Shown: positions 53,330 to 64,000 of the stretch, in pieces
Numbering within the stretch: position 1 is the stretch's first letter
How the letters are laid out: each line of letters starts with the position of its first letter
Origin: Wyeomyia smithii
Taxonomy: Eukaryota; Arthropoda; Insecta; Diptera; Culicidae
Assembly: GCF_029784165.1 (NCBI RefSeq)
Contig: NC_073695.1
Span: 199,776,857-199,840,856 of the forward strand
DNA: 64,000 nucleotides
Reading direction: 5' to 3'
Notes under the pieces: model-generated
Databases searched by the model: none
The model's input: only the letters and a program-made list of their open reading frames with translations
What the model was told of the DNA's origin: nothing
Program-made: the position numbers and the translations under genes

Positions 53330-55150
53330 TATGATAGCTGCTGTGATTACGTAAGAACTGGTCTAGGTCAGTCGGTTGCTTGTCGAATCCCAGAAATTAA
53401 ATATTGAATATTGCATCTGAGCTCAACGTAATACAAATATTCAGTACAAGTTACTGACACTGATATTCGTTCTCATTTCCGTGATGATGATAATGAATTT
53501 CAACTTTGACAACATATAAACGAATGTGAACTTTGACTGAGAATGAATACCAACAAACGTGTTCATCGAAAATCAACATTTCGATCTGTCTAGCGACCGT
53601 TGGGTAGCTACAGTTTATTTTTGTGCACAGAAAAGATATTTGACGCTAAGGTTGGCTTGATATCAGTCTGTTTGAATTTCTAGGCGGTGATTTTTCTCAG
53701 CACTGGTAATAACTGCTAAAATCATTTAATATCAATTAAATACAGTAAGTCTTGAAAAATCAGATATTAAAAAAAAGTTTCTTTAAAATAAATCAAGAAT
53801 GATTTCAACTTTCTTCATTATTTAAAGTTAAATGTTTATTTGGATTTTTTTTTCTGTTTTGAAAATTTTGCCAAAAGTCTCGAGAATAAAAAATTCCTTC
53901 ACGTGTGAAAAAAACTCAGTGTAGTGAGCAGAAAACTTCATTAAAATTGAAAAAGGTCGATTGAATTGTTGCATATTTTCAGATCATTTTGTATGGATAT
54001 GCTTCGTTATATCCCGGCATAAAATATTTCATTTGTGGTTTCACTGCTGTTTTTATTTCATTGGTAATCAAGTTCCAAAAAGTTTACAATCGTTCGCATT
54101 TTACTAGCTCTTGCGTAGAAATCAGCTTCGATACATAGAGTACATGCTGTAATCACCATGTTTAGGATTCGAAACGTTCAAAATGTCGATTTAATAGCAA
54201 GGTATTTTATCCTAGCTTTGTTTTTATTTTTTTATTTTTTTGAACATTGTATTTGAAAGTATTTACATATTTACTCCATTTAATGACGTACTTACTTGAC
54301 ACGATAGGTGCTAGTGATTAAAAAACAATTACGTGCCAGCTGACAGCTCCTGTATGATTCGCATAGTAGCATGGAACGACCCGGTTGATAAATTCATGCT
54401 AGGTGCTTGGTAATATCCCGGGAACTCTCTTCCTCTCGGCGCATACAAAGTTTGCACCAAGCTTTTAGCATTCAGAACGAATAGCTTGGTAAACGTTTCA
54501 CTCAAGATTGAATATTTTTATGAAAATTCACTACGTACTTCATTACCTATGAGAGAAATTTATTGTCGTCAAAATGTTTCTGGGTTATATTGAGTGCCAC
54601 GAAACATAAAAAATGCAATTGAGTGAACAAACAAATTAACTTACACAGCACAAGCACAAACCTCACAAACATATTTATTGAAGCAAATTCTCTTCAGGGT
54701 AATATTTTCATAAAACTGTTCACCACTACAGAAGCAACAAAGCTGCAAAATTTTGCCAAGCCAACCTGTCCCATTACTGAATGTTAAAACAAAGTCAGGT
54801 GCTACATTACACGATTAAAAATTCTATCAAGTGAAAATCTCTTTCATCACTTGTGACAATTTTCATTAAAATAAAAATTATTAATGACGATGTACACATT
54901 TTTAAACCTGAAATCTTTACTTTTAATCACTTTTTAACATAACAAGAATAACAGCCTTCTACAGAGCAGTAATTTTTAAGAAGAACACAAGCAAAAGCAT
55001 TAATTCTGCATAGAATGCCAAGTAGACATCAAATTACAGTTCCTGTATTTGATTGGCTCTTTACAGAAAATAGGAAATAACTTTGCCATTACATATTAAA
55101 TTTTAAAACAAAAAATTAAAGATTAAAATTTTAATTCGACAAAGCTTCAT
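53330..55150. other. Unassigned AT-rich interval
   Basis: No element, RNA gene or exon with support was seen. Confidence 0.4.
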
Positions 55151-55164
55151 CCACTCTCCGAGCA

Positions 55165-55425
55165 ATGAATCAATTCCAATCAGTATCTAATTCGTATTTA
55201 GTACAGACACCTGCTAGCACGTTACACGTTATACCCATCACTCCACTGATTACCTTTGACAACCATCGCCGGTATGAGCTCCTCTCATTTGTAATCCGTG
55301 ACCGAACGTATCAAGCTATAATCAAGAAGCAGCTTCCTCCGAACATGATGAATCAATTGCTTTTATGCGACAAACTTTGCCCAGTGATGAAGAAGATGGG
55401 AGTCACATCAGCTGAACGAAGTTAG
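55165..55425 (+). CDS. Orphan 86-codon frame, unknown
   Basis: ATG at 55165 begins MNQFQSVSNSYLVQTPASTL and the frame ends at TAG 55423-55425. The composition is protein-like (FDNHRRYELLSFVIRDRTYQ) and less AT-rich than the flanks. There is no signal peptide, membrane segment or known motif. It precedes another candidate exon 0.4 kb downstream on the same strand. A chance frame is possible. Confidence 0.25.
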   Translation: MNQFQSVSNSYLVQTPASTLHVIPITPLITFDNHRRYELLSFVIRDRTYQAIIKKQLPPNMMNQLLLCDKLCPVMKKMGVTSAERS

Positions 55426-55849
55426 TCGCATAACATAACGTTTCGCCATCCGCGCCTCACCGCTGGCTGAAGGGGGATCGAAGTAAGATTTTCCAACCAA
55501 GAACGTGTTGCACGTTTCCTCGAAGCCAACATAGGATGCCGACATTAAAGTACAACTACTGTGATATGGTTTCAACTCAGATCACAGCAGAAGTTCCTTC
55601 AATATAAGCATCTGCACAACCGCCTGTTACTCATAAAATCACTATTTAATCACTGCTCACTTGCTGTTCTGAAGATTGGCCAAGTGTAAAGTTAGTAGGT
55701 AACTACTGCTGTGATATGCTATCTAACGCACCTTGAATATCACACCGGGAGTTCCTTCGAACTTCGATCACTTTCAGGGTAACACTTGCTGCACTGTAAC
55801 ACTAGCGAAATCGGAAACCATCGTCGTTCATTGTCCCAGCGAGCCCTGG

Positions 55850-56127
55850 GATACGAGTGTTCGGTCTAGTCACTGAAGAACAACTGCCCGCTAACGTACA
55901 CACAGCGACTAACCCGACAATCGCCCCAGGACCTGGACGGTACTCAGCATTCTACCGGCGCGAACTGCTCGCGTTGCACTTCTTCGATACCTGCAAACGT
56001 CAACAGTTGGGTAGGTTGATTGGCACATCGACCGGACGACGACACTTGGCCAAAGTGATGAACTCATCATCATCATCGACGGTTGGCAAACTCGGTGGAA
56101 CTGACATGATAAGCACATTCCACCAGG
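55850..56127 (+). CDS. Candidate exon ending at a splice donor, unknown protein
   Basis: An open frame runs through FGLVTEEQLPANVHTATNPT, GRYSAFYRRELLALHFFDTC and RRHLAKVMNSSSSSTVGKLG to CACCAG/GTACTT at 56127/56128. GC content and third-position use are markedly different from the AT-rich surroundings, which supports past or present coding. If the donor is not used the frame continues to a TAG near 56192. The family is not recognised; the Tyr-Arg-Arg-Glu-Leu-Leu stretch is only a superficial match to eIF4E-binding motifs. A partner exon was not found. Confidence 0.3.
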
Positions 56128-56517
56128 TACTTTATATATACGTGACCATTTCCAAGCGGAAAGAAAAACGATCGCTCACTTGTTCTACCTAGAGTGGACG
56201 AAGTCGCACCAAGAATGTAGGTTAGTAGTGCCAGGCGAAAAACCACCTGCGTCGGTAATCATTGCCCCCAAGTGGCGGTAGAAGGACGGCGAAAAGTTTC
56301 CAAAATAAACTCGATTACTGTGGCGGTGTTTAGGACTAACTGCAGCAACCAGTTTTTTCCTGCTAAGGTAGAACTTTGGTTTAATGAGTACCTACTTCAT
56401 AGGACTGCATTGTGCATTCAATTCAAGCATATTTGCACTGGGGTAGTAATTAAAGAAGCCATATAATTGTTGATCAGTAAACGTGGGTTTCATCTTTGAT
56501 GATTTGGAGAGTCAATG

Positions 56518-56798
56518 GGGTTGTTTAGCTATATCAGATATCATCTGAAAGAGCTGCATTTTCTAAGCAAAACGTGATTTACAAAAAAAAATTATCGTTG
56601 TTAAATTAAAACTGCTCGAAATCGCTATAAGGACAGTTGGTATATGTCATTGTAGCGATTTAGAGTGATTTTTTTATCTTCATTTAAAAATCGGGGGACA
56701 ATGATAAGAACAAATTTAAAAATCACGTTTTGCTCAGAAAGTTACACTCTTTTAGCTGATATATAAAAATCAGAAATCGGTGAATAGCTAAACAACCC
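56518..56798. mobile_element. Palindromic MITE GGGTTGTTTAGCT, copy 1
   Basis: The left end GGGTTGTTTAGCTATATCAG and right end AATAGCTAAACAACCC are inverted repeats. Inverted similarity extends inward (AGCAAAACGTGATTT with AAATCACGTTTTGCT; AAACTGCTCGAAATCGCT with AGCGATTTAGAGTGATT). It is a 281-bp fold-back element with a homologue at 58492-58812. No target duplication was resolved. Confidence 0.8.
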
Positions 56799-56809
56799 AA
56801 TTGTGCAAA

Positions 56810-58485
56810 GACCGACAGACGTTGTTCATAATAGCTGGGATTGAATCTATAACAAAAAAAAAACAAAAAAGATTGAATCATCTGTGTGAAAAGATTTAAT
56901 CAATCTGTGGCTGACAAAAACCTAATCTTTCATGTAGCATGAAGATTTTTCGTGTTCGCGATTTCAGTAGCAGAAAAATGATGTTTCCAGTTAAAAAAGT
57001 GTCGAGGTTATACTTTGAATTCAACGGTCACTGGAACAAAGTAATGCCTCCTCAAAATATAGCAGCTTGTCGCGTTGTTGCTTTCTTATAGAAGTGTCAA
57101 TGTGGAAAAAAAGATTGAAACAAGATAAACATAATATCAACACTCTGAGGCTGAGACTTAAGTTGCTACGAAACCGCAGAAATACTTTTTTTACGCTGAT
57201 TAGCAAATTTAGCGTAGCCAAAATTCTTAATGCTGTCAACAATTTTTTAAACGAGGGAAGTGCAATGGAGTTCGAGTTATCGTACAAGCCATAAGGAGTA
57301 TTTAAAAGAACAAGATAATCGATACAACTTTTGTTATTGAGCAGTAAATTAACCGCATGACAGTCTACGTGATACTAAGTTAGCGATTAGGAAGCATACT
57401 TAAATGACACAGCATTCATGGCGGAAGGCGGGATTATCATCGTTTTGTGACAAGGGCAGGAGGGAGTTAAAATCGACGTAATGTTTTTCGGAACGACCAA
57501 CTTTTTTGCAAAAAAAACACCATCCGTTTTTTGAAAATAAAAATCATTGTTTCCGCATGCTTATTAGTTGTGAAAATCACAAGAAATTCATTTGTTTCCA
57601 GAGCTGGTAAGTACAGCGGCTACAGGTAAAAATCTTCGAATGAAAAGTATGCAGTAAGTATTGAACATTTTCGATGGGAGGCTTGGAGTCTTATCGGCCA
57701 TATATTTTGAATTGAGCATTTTTGAAATTTTACCTTCCGAGCTTCGAAATTGTCTTTTTCAATATTCTGATTGTTTCTGAGCACAAACAACTATATTGTA
57801 AAGTGAAGTTTTCTCATGATTTTGTTCCTGTCAGTTTTTCGGCCATTCCACATAAGTGATCAAGATTAAGCACTAACTTTACATCGACCATCACAGATTT
57901 TGTTCGAAGTTGTGAGAATTATTTATCTAGAGTCACTTTGTGTATTTTAAAACTAAATTTACATTTTTCGCAAATGCAGCATTTTAAATTTGAAAGATAT
58001 ACAATGATTCTTGTGATATTTCATACATCGTCCTGAGTAAATTTATATCGTCCGAATATCGTCCCTCGATAGGTAACTTCAATTGATTATTGTTAAAGTT
58101 TGCTAACATACCTAGTTTTACAATCTGAAAACAAGCTCTGACATATACTTCTGTTTGAATTTCACCCAACACATTTCGAGTATTTCGTCTCAATGCACAG
58201 GCGGTTCCTAAAGCTGCTTAGAATATGTTCCCTACCATTATTAGCCTGCATCAATTTTGCATCGAAATATGTTTATCTTTCGAGGGTTAAAATTTTAATT
58301 CAGTGAAAACTAAAGCAGATAGAGACATGGTACCAAAAACGAATTGTAGAGGAGTTTTAAAAGTTTAATTTGATTAAACTTTTCGACTTGATTAAAAAAC
58401 AATAATCCAAACGATTTTTGTGAGAAAACATTAAAATATGTTCGAAACTTTTGAAAGTTTTTGCTTCCAGAACGTTATTTACACA
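56810..58485. other. Unassigned AT-rich interval
   Basis: Both strands are open at 57021-57294 with Lys/Arg/Leu-rich or Leu/Ser-rich translations and no catalytic motifs, so this is not called as a gene. Nothing else was recognised. Confidence 0.35.
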
Positions 58486-58491
58486 TTAGTT

Positions 58492-58812
58492 GGGTTGTTT
58501 AGCTATATCAGTTTTTGATATCATCTGAAAGAGCTGCTTTTTCTAAGAAAAGCGTGATTTTCAAAAATTTTCTATCGTTGTCCTTCAATTTTTAAATCAC
58601 GAATTAAAACTGCTAGAAAACGCTGCAATGACAGTTGGTACATGGGCGAACTGTCATTGTAACGATTTCGAGCAGTTTTAATTCGTGATTTAAACATTGA
58701 AAACTTGGAAGGACAACGATAGAACATTTTTGAAAATCCCGCTTTCTTTAGAAAATGCAGCTCTTTTAGCTGATGTATAAAAATCAGAAATCTATGAATA
58801 GCTAAACAACCC
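58492..58812. mobile_element. Palindromic MITE GGGTTGTTTAGCT, copy 2
   Basis: Same ends and internal words as the copy at 56.5 kb but 321 bp and better paired: TCTATCGTTGTCCTTC pairs with GAAGGACAACGATAGA, and TTTAAATCACGAATTAAAAC pairs with GTTTTAATTCGTGATTTAAA. The centre is a short hairpin around ACAGTTGGTACATGGGCGAA and CTGT. The better palindrome suggests this copy is younger than copy 1. Confidence 0.85.
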
Positions 58813-58873
58813 AATTATAGTTTTATTTTATCTTTTACAACAAAATAATTTAAAATGTTATTCTTATAAACAT

Positions 58874-59120
58874 TTAACAGATTTATCGGCTAATCCGTCC
58901 GTGTACACAAGCAAAAACGATTTGTTTCTTCTTATTCCGACAGTTTCGGTGAATTTATTTCACCTTTTTCAAGGAGTAGAAAGGAATTCTTTCAAGGAGT
59001 AGAAAGGAATTATTTCATCCTTGGAAAAGGTGAAAAAAAGTCACCGAAACTGTCGGAATAAGAAGAAACAAATCGTTTTTGCTTGTATACACGGACCGAT
59101 TAAGCCGATAAATCCGTTAA
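58874..59120. mobile_element. Fold-back element, ~79-bp near-perfect arms
   Basis: The left arm 58874-58952 (TTAACAGATTTATCGGCTAA ... ACAGTTTCGGTGA) pairs with 59041-59120 (TCACCGAAACTGTCGGAATA ... ATAAATCCGTTAA). Only about five differences occur over 79 bp. Pairing continues into the loop (CACCTTTTTCAAGGA with TCCTTGGAAAAGGTG). The loop holds a 23-bp direct duplication (TTTCAAGGAGTAGAAAGGAA, twice). Either a MITE or an inverted duplication. No flanking target duplication is obvious apart from TTAA-type ends (TTAAC...GTTAA). Confidence 0.8.
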
Positions 59121-59267
59121 ACTAACCGTTCCAGTCGTTTTTTCAAACAAGTATGAACATTTAATTTTCTCAATTTTCAAATTAAGGCAGTAAAATTGCT
59201 TAAATCGAGTTAGGGTCACTTTAAGGAAAAACATCAAGGAAACTTAAAAATTGTATAATTTTGAGTA

Positions 59268-59556
59268 GTTTAACCACAGACCAACAGACGTACCACTGCA
59301 TACAATAGTCTAAGAAAATTGTGGTTCCGACTAACTTGTGCGACATCTACTGGACATATTCCGCAAAAGATACACTTCTAGCTCTTTTGGCAGCACGGTG
59401 CTCGAATACTGTCAGTTGAGTTCAAAGGAAAAGGCACATCAGTGCCACCACTGCTGCGGCGGAAATATCCCGCATAACTGAAATTTATTTGAGTTGACGG
59501 TTATTTGGATCCACGAAAATAAATCTCGTGGTACGTCTGTTTGTCTGTGGTTTAAC
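59268..59556. mobile_element. MITE with CCACAGACNAACAGACGTAC ends
   Basis: The inverted ends (59268-59296 and 59528-59556) share CCACAGAC, AACAGACGTACCAC and a flanking GTTTAA/TTTAAC. Both ends are bordered by TTTAA, compatible with a TTAA target duplication of piggyBac type, but the symmetry of the flank makes this ambiguous. The interior (about 230 bp) is GC-richer and non-coding. Confidence 0.8.
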
Positions 59557-59879
59557 GTCAGGTTATGTAGAAGAGTTTTTTCGTTAAATGTGGCCCTCTA
59601 TCAGTCCCCGAATATTTCCATCAAGGAAACTAACACCCTGCATTAGAGAATTATGTAGAGCTGCTACGTAAATGTTATATATGTGTCATTTGTTGTATTC
59701 ATATTAGAGACAAAATAATCGTTTCAGTGGAACCGCTATTCATCTCAGCAACTATAACTATCTCATCACCTTTATTTGTCCGGTGAAATTTCAGCTCAGT
59801 CGGACTGCAGGCTGCGGAACCTCAAAGCGGTCAAAGTTTCATTTTTCTAAACGATGAATAAATGCACAGAAATAGCCAA

Positions 59880-60345
59880 TATGAAATCTTTAATATTGAT
59901 CTCAGGGTTCATAGGGGTTGTAAAATAAAAACGAAACAGGTAAAAACTCGTCCAATTTAAAATGCTTTCCTTCGTTCCTGTAGCAAACGATTGAGAGATT
60001 TTCTATGCATCCTCCCAAATGCGAAAAAATGCAATTTGGTTATGTGGACTGTCGAACCATTGAAAATTGTCAAGCCTTGTTGAAACACAGATTTCGACTC
60101 CTGATTGGACACCTAATACTTGCCTTTCTTAACACGGTCGACTGAATATTATAACTAGTTAACCGGGAATGCACTCTTTGGATTCTACAAGAGCCTTTGC
60201 TCAAATCACTTATTTTATTGTAGGATGGTGAGAAGAACGGTTGCAACTTAGAAGCAGCTGGTAGCATCAGTGGGTAGCAATAGCGGCAACGGATCAGCAA
60301 CACTAAATGTAGCTTTCGGCTCCAACAAATCATTATACTAGCAGA
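59880..60345 (+). repeat. Dispersed TATA repeat, degraded copy
   Basis: It shares in order GTAAAATAAAAACGAAACAG-like sequence, TTTCCTTCGTTCCTGTAGCA, GCATCCTCCCAAATGCG, ATTGAAAATTGTCAAGCC, TTGTTGAAACACAGATTTCG and AATGCACTCTTTGGATTC with the copy at 9.4-9.75 kb. The TATA position reads TTCTACAAG, so the promoter has decayed. A minus-strand frame at 60070-60414 crosses it and is not taken as a gene. Confidence 0.6.
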
Positions 60346-60439
60346 TGGTGGAACACAGACGGCCTCTTCCTCCGGTGAAGCTCTGCCTTCAAGTTCAAGG
60401 TGAAGCTCTGCCAATCAAGTTTTTATGAAAACACGTACT

Positions 60440-62525
60440 TTACTAAATTCAAATTCATTTTTCCCGTTTCTAGAATAAATCTTTCGCCATTTTTGGATTC
60501 AAAAGACAATACTTTAATAATGTAGAGCTTGAAAATCGATTAACCAAAGGCGTCGCGTGACTGATTTCGTCACATGTGCACTGAACGTTTATTTAAGTTC
60601 TTTTTCCTTAAATAAAAAGAGAAAATCAAAAATTGAAGGGTTTCGCTAGTATGTTTTTATAGGTTATCATATTTCGATAATTGCATATGCCCGGAGATTA
60701 GGGAACAGGGTTGCACAGGAGAGCCGACGTCACTGCGATTAGCTAAGCTGAAATCTTCCGTGGGGGACTGAGAAAATCAGGTTTCCATAAAAATACGTAC
60801 TTTGGTGAATTTGAAATCGGTTCTCTCAAAGCCTGAGCCTGCTAAAATAAATATTTCATCGCTCATGGATTCAGGAGAGCTTTTTTGAAAAATACAGATC
60901 TCAAAACTTGAAGGATGATTGTGTTATATGAATTTCTATGAAAATACGTGGCTTTGTGATTTTGTACTGGAATAATCTGGAAATTTCATCTACCTGACAT
61001 GATTCGAGCAATTGATACGTATGAAAATACCCAGCGTTTTCTCAATCTGTTTGAAAAATTATAAAAAAACACAGACATATTTGCGTTACACGAAAATGGG
61101 AAGCGAGGTGGTTTACCAAAACTTAGAGCAACTATTCCCCTTCAATAATATTCCTAGTTTTCGCAAATCGGCCGTGGCAGTACTGAGCATGACCATTTTC
61201 AAAAAAAAAGTTCCAACCCGGGTATTTACGGGTTAAGAAGGGAAACTTTATAACTGCTCTTATTTTTTCGCCTACTTATTTCGCTTCTATGCGGCCGTCA
61301 TTGTTTCTCTTATGGGAAACAAGGTGTCTAGTATCAGCACTTTATACCGGCAAAGGAATATCGATAAAATATACTATTTCAGACTACACAACAGAAGGTT
61401 TCCCCGAATGTCTGTCTATCTATGAGAATGGAATTTTTGTTACTATATCTGGTTTTAGGAAAGAGGCGGAGACACGATTGAGCTGGAATTTTCACTTTTT
61501 TCGAGAAGGTAGAACTTTTGACACCACGACTCCTGTATCCTCATTAGCAACCAATGGAAATGATGGTGTATCATTGTAACATAACATTGTTTGATGCTCT
61601 TTCTTCATGTGAAAATTTAACCTCGTTCTCTAATTCGTTGACTGTGCCTTCGAGTTGTCAGTACGCATTACGCATTTGACTGCGCTTTCGGTAAATTTAA
61701 CCGAGAGGGAGCAAACTAGTCTAACGACCTTTCGATTATATGAACTGAGTGTTTCAGCACAGTTAAGAGGCCATATTTCAGCGGAATCCAATCGCAAACC
61801 ATAATTTCGAATTCAGTGTTTTTCTTTCAAAAGATAGATTATAAGCTCTATGAGTTTTAGTAAGTAAATAAATTTATTTCACTTCGAGTATTGAGTGTCC
61901 TTCTCTTGCATTGTCTGTTGAATCGCATGCATTTTACTTTGGGGTGATTTTTTCCTTTTAGTGTTTGTTTGCACCCGGGGTATTTGCACGATTTTAAACT
62001 ACACTTACTCGATCTCCTGCCACTTCGCATGATTCTGTACTACATTTTTCTCGGCTTCAATTAATAATTATTGCGGTAAAAACTCAGACGAAGTTCGTCA
62101 AACTTAGTTTTTTTGGCGAAGTCTCGGCAAAACAATCTGACGACTTTTAGCAACCGGCTTTTGCTGCAATATCGGTGGAACCTCAACTTGCCGAGTGAAC
62201 TCGGATTTTTTCAGCCAAGCTCCAGTTTCAAGTGTGTAGGTTACAGGGTCCAGTTTGACTAGCGGGTGACCATGGGTCTGAATCTTGGATTTATTCTCAC
62301 TTACCCTCTCTCCCACAAAGTTGGAACCTGTTCAGAGCCCAGGGAACTAAAATTGGTAATATTTGACAAGCAGAACACACACTTATGCCTTGTTCAGTTC
62401 AGATCACCTGATATCGCCAGATGATATCGGATATCACTTCGGGTGTTCACACTACATTCAGATGATATGATTTGACATTTGCTTTGGTACCTAATTGAAA
62501 AGAGAAGAAAACAAAAACAGGTCAG
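60440..62525. other. Unassigned interval with two orphan plus-strand frames
   Basis: Open plus-strand frames at 61012-61236 and 61289-61579 are Ser/Thr/Phe-rich with no known motif and no splice context that I trust. They are consecutive and 52 bp apart, so exons of a decayed gene are conceivable. Elsewhere nothing was recognised. Confidence 0.3.
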
Positions 62526-62529
62526 AGCA

Positions 62530-62715
62530 AAATAACAGGAGGGTTGTGTGCAAAGCCACGACCGCAAGATTGAAGTAGAATACTTTAACAAGAAAGATAA
62601 CCCGGCTGCTTGCGTGTCAGTCTTTTTTTCTAGTAAATAAACGTTGACTAATCAGAACAATCGAGTTTTGCGATTCAACAAGGTTTGACTATTCTCAATA
62701 ATATAGTAAGTTGCT
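62530..62715. repeat. Fragments of the dispersed TATA repeat
   Basis: GGGTTGTGTGCAAAGCCACG and ACCGCAAGATTGAAGTAG (62533-62571) match the end of the 9.4-9.9 kb copy. 62640-62710 is the reverse complement of its GTCAAGCCTTGTTGAAAC and CTGATTGG segment. Two pieces in opposite orientation suggest rearrangement or two independent fragments. Confidence 0.5.
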
Positions 62716-63059
62716 TGTCATGGTTGAGGGTTGACAATTTTTAAATTTTGAGATGAAATTTTTTCGGATGTCGTGCTCATGACTGAAGGAAAAGATAATT
62801 CAGTACGTTCTGAGACACGGAGATGAAGTAAAATTTATAACTTTTACAAATTTAAAAATGTGAATCAACTCATTAAAAAATATTAACTCTTTAATCAAGT
62901 TTTTATTTCATCCTGAAAAGGACAATTAGTTGTTCATTTTAGTATCGGATAAGATGCCGATCACATCTTTGCGTTATCACTGACAGGGCGAATAAAGTAT
63001 TCCTTGTGATAAAGTAAACAATGAAATGCCGATATAACACTCAAAACTAGACTGCTCAC

Positions 63060-63962
63060 TAGACTGGGAAACGGTTATATGGAAAAAAGCGATGGTGTTA
63101 TTTTTTCGCTCCCTTGCACTTTCCGTGTTCCTTACGGGTGCTATAACAACTGTGTAACTTTTCAGATCGATCGGTGAAACGCCCGATTTGTGCCCAATTT
63201 CTAAAGCTTCCATACGATTTTACAGGGGGAAAACCACTTTTTCAAAGCTTTTTCTATAGAGATGTCCAGTAGGCTCCTAAAATATATATCAATACATGAT
63301 ATTTATATGAAATTTTCCTGGAAAAAATTCTTCTGAAGACCGCAAGGCGCTACTTTGCTTGTGAAAAAAGATATACACCCCAGACTGAATGAGTATCTGA
63401 CGAACGGCTCACCATTGAATTTTACTAGCAATACTGCTGCTGCATGCTGCTGCTGCAAATTCAACCATGTGATAAGGAATGATATCGCTTAAATTTATCT
63501 TGGAGGCTTTCCCGAAGACACTATGAGCAAAAATCACACTTTGAAAATTAATTCCACGCGAAATTATTTCTCATACTTAAGCAAGTTTGCAATAGCAGCA
63601 TGCTGTAGCAGTGTAGTTGAAAAATTTCAATGGTGAGCCGTCCGTCAGACATTCAATCAGTTTGGGGTTAATAGCTGTTTCTACAAGCATCGTAGCGCCT
63701 TACGGTCTTCAGAAGAGTTTTTCCCAGGAAAATTTCCTACAAATATCATGTATTGATATATTTTTAACAGCCAACTGGACATCTCTGAAGAATAAGTATT
63801 GAAAAAGTGAATTTTCCCATATAAAATCGAATGGAAACTTTAAAAATCGGGCGCAAATCGGGCGTTTCACCGATCGATCTTAAAAGTTACACAGTTGTTA
63901 TGGGATCCATAAGGAACACGAAAAGTGCATGGGAGCTAACATTTATTTTTTGTCCCACCCTA
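63060..63962. mobile_element. 903-bp fold-back transposon with 8-bp target duplication
   Basis: The ends are TAGACTGGGAAAC (63060) and GTCCCACCCTA (to 63962), inverted with respect to each other. Inverted similarity runs through almost the whole element, about 400 bp per arm, with words such as CCGTGTTCCTTA, AGATCGATCGGTGAAACGCC, ATCAATACATGATATTTAT, GAAATTTTCCTGG and CGAACGGCTCACCATTGAA. The centre is a GCTGCTGCATGCTGCTGC palindromic region. CTGCTCAC at 63052-63059 is repeated exactly at 63963-63970. An 8-bp duplication suggests hAT- or similar transposase mobilisation. No transposase is encoded. Confidence 0.88.
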
Positions 63963-64000
63963 CTGCTCACGTGTTGTCAAAATGAGTCAACTTTTCATTG

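Noticed and set aside
55950..55990. eIF4E-binding protein motif
   Set aside because: YRRELLA only partly fits the Tyr-x4-Leu-hydrophobic pattern and there is no second supporting motif.
57021..57294. P-element or coiled-coil transposase fragment
   Set aside because: Only a Lys/Arg/Leu-rich stretch is seen, open on both strands, with no catalytic or THAP motif.

Overview
This window looks like intergenic or intronic DNA from a mosquito (Culicidae, probably culicine). It is AT-rich, has no bacterial-style gene packing, and is dominated by transposable elements at different stages of decay. The main pointers to a mosquito are a BEL/Pao LTR retrotransposon primed by tRNA-His, an I-group non-LTR retrotransposon with RNase H, tRNA-derived SINEs, a DD37E Tc1/mariner-type transposase (a group first described from mosquitoes), and many MITE-like fold-back elements. 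The species cannot be fixed from the sequence alone, and no complete host protein-coding gene was recognised.

Layout. 1-300: two tiny inverted-repeat elements. 300-9.3 kb: mostly unassigned AT-rich DNA with two orphan minus-strand reading frames, a degenerate tandem array (3.9-4.9 kb) and a MITE-like element (8.25-8.7 kb). 9.4-11.0 kb: copies of a TATA-containing dispersed repeat. 11.6-21.7 kb: a composite minisatellite-rich non-autonomous element with short GCCTTTCTC/GAGAAAGGC ends, split by a nearly full-length BEL/Pao element (12594-19719, minus strand) with identical 5-bp target duplications and two 500-bp LTRs that differ at 6 positions. 22.1-22.5 kb: a tRNA-derived SINE with a 13-bp target duplication. 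23.66-29.43 kb: an almost complete I-group LINE (ORF1 gag-like; ORF2 endonuclease, RT, RNase H, zinc finger) broken by one stop and one frameshift, with a second SINE family inserted against its 3' flank.

30-44 kb: mainly unassigned DNA with one exon-like island (30200-30257), a dead Tc1 fragment, a CR1/Jockey-like RT relic, a hAT-type MITE with an 8-bp target duplication (one mismatch), a large fold-back element (37.2-39.1 kb), and a small RNase H fragment related to the 23.7-kb LINE. 44.3-46.8 kb: a higher-order tandem array. 47.5-49.65 kb: a DD37D transposase relic, a hammerhead-ribozyme-like motif and a DD37E transposase pseudogene. 49.7-51.35 kb: two to three consecutive copies of the TATA repeat whose 3' ends carry a conserved 16-nt hairpin followed by AATAAA, one copy interrupted by the SINE family seen at 29.4 kb. 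51.7-64 kb: palindromic MITEs, a possible ankyrin-repeat relic, two short candidate exons, and a 903-bp fold-back element with a perfect 8-bp target duplication at the right end.

There is no functional gene network here. What can be read is a nested insertion history, and the most useful items are exact element boundaries defined by target-site duplications.
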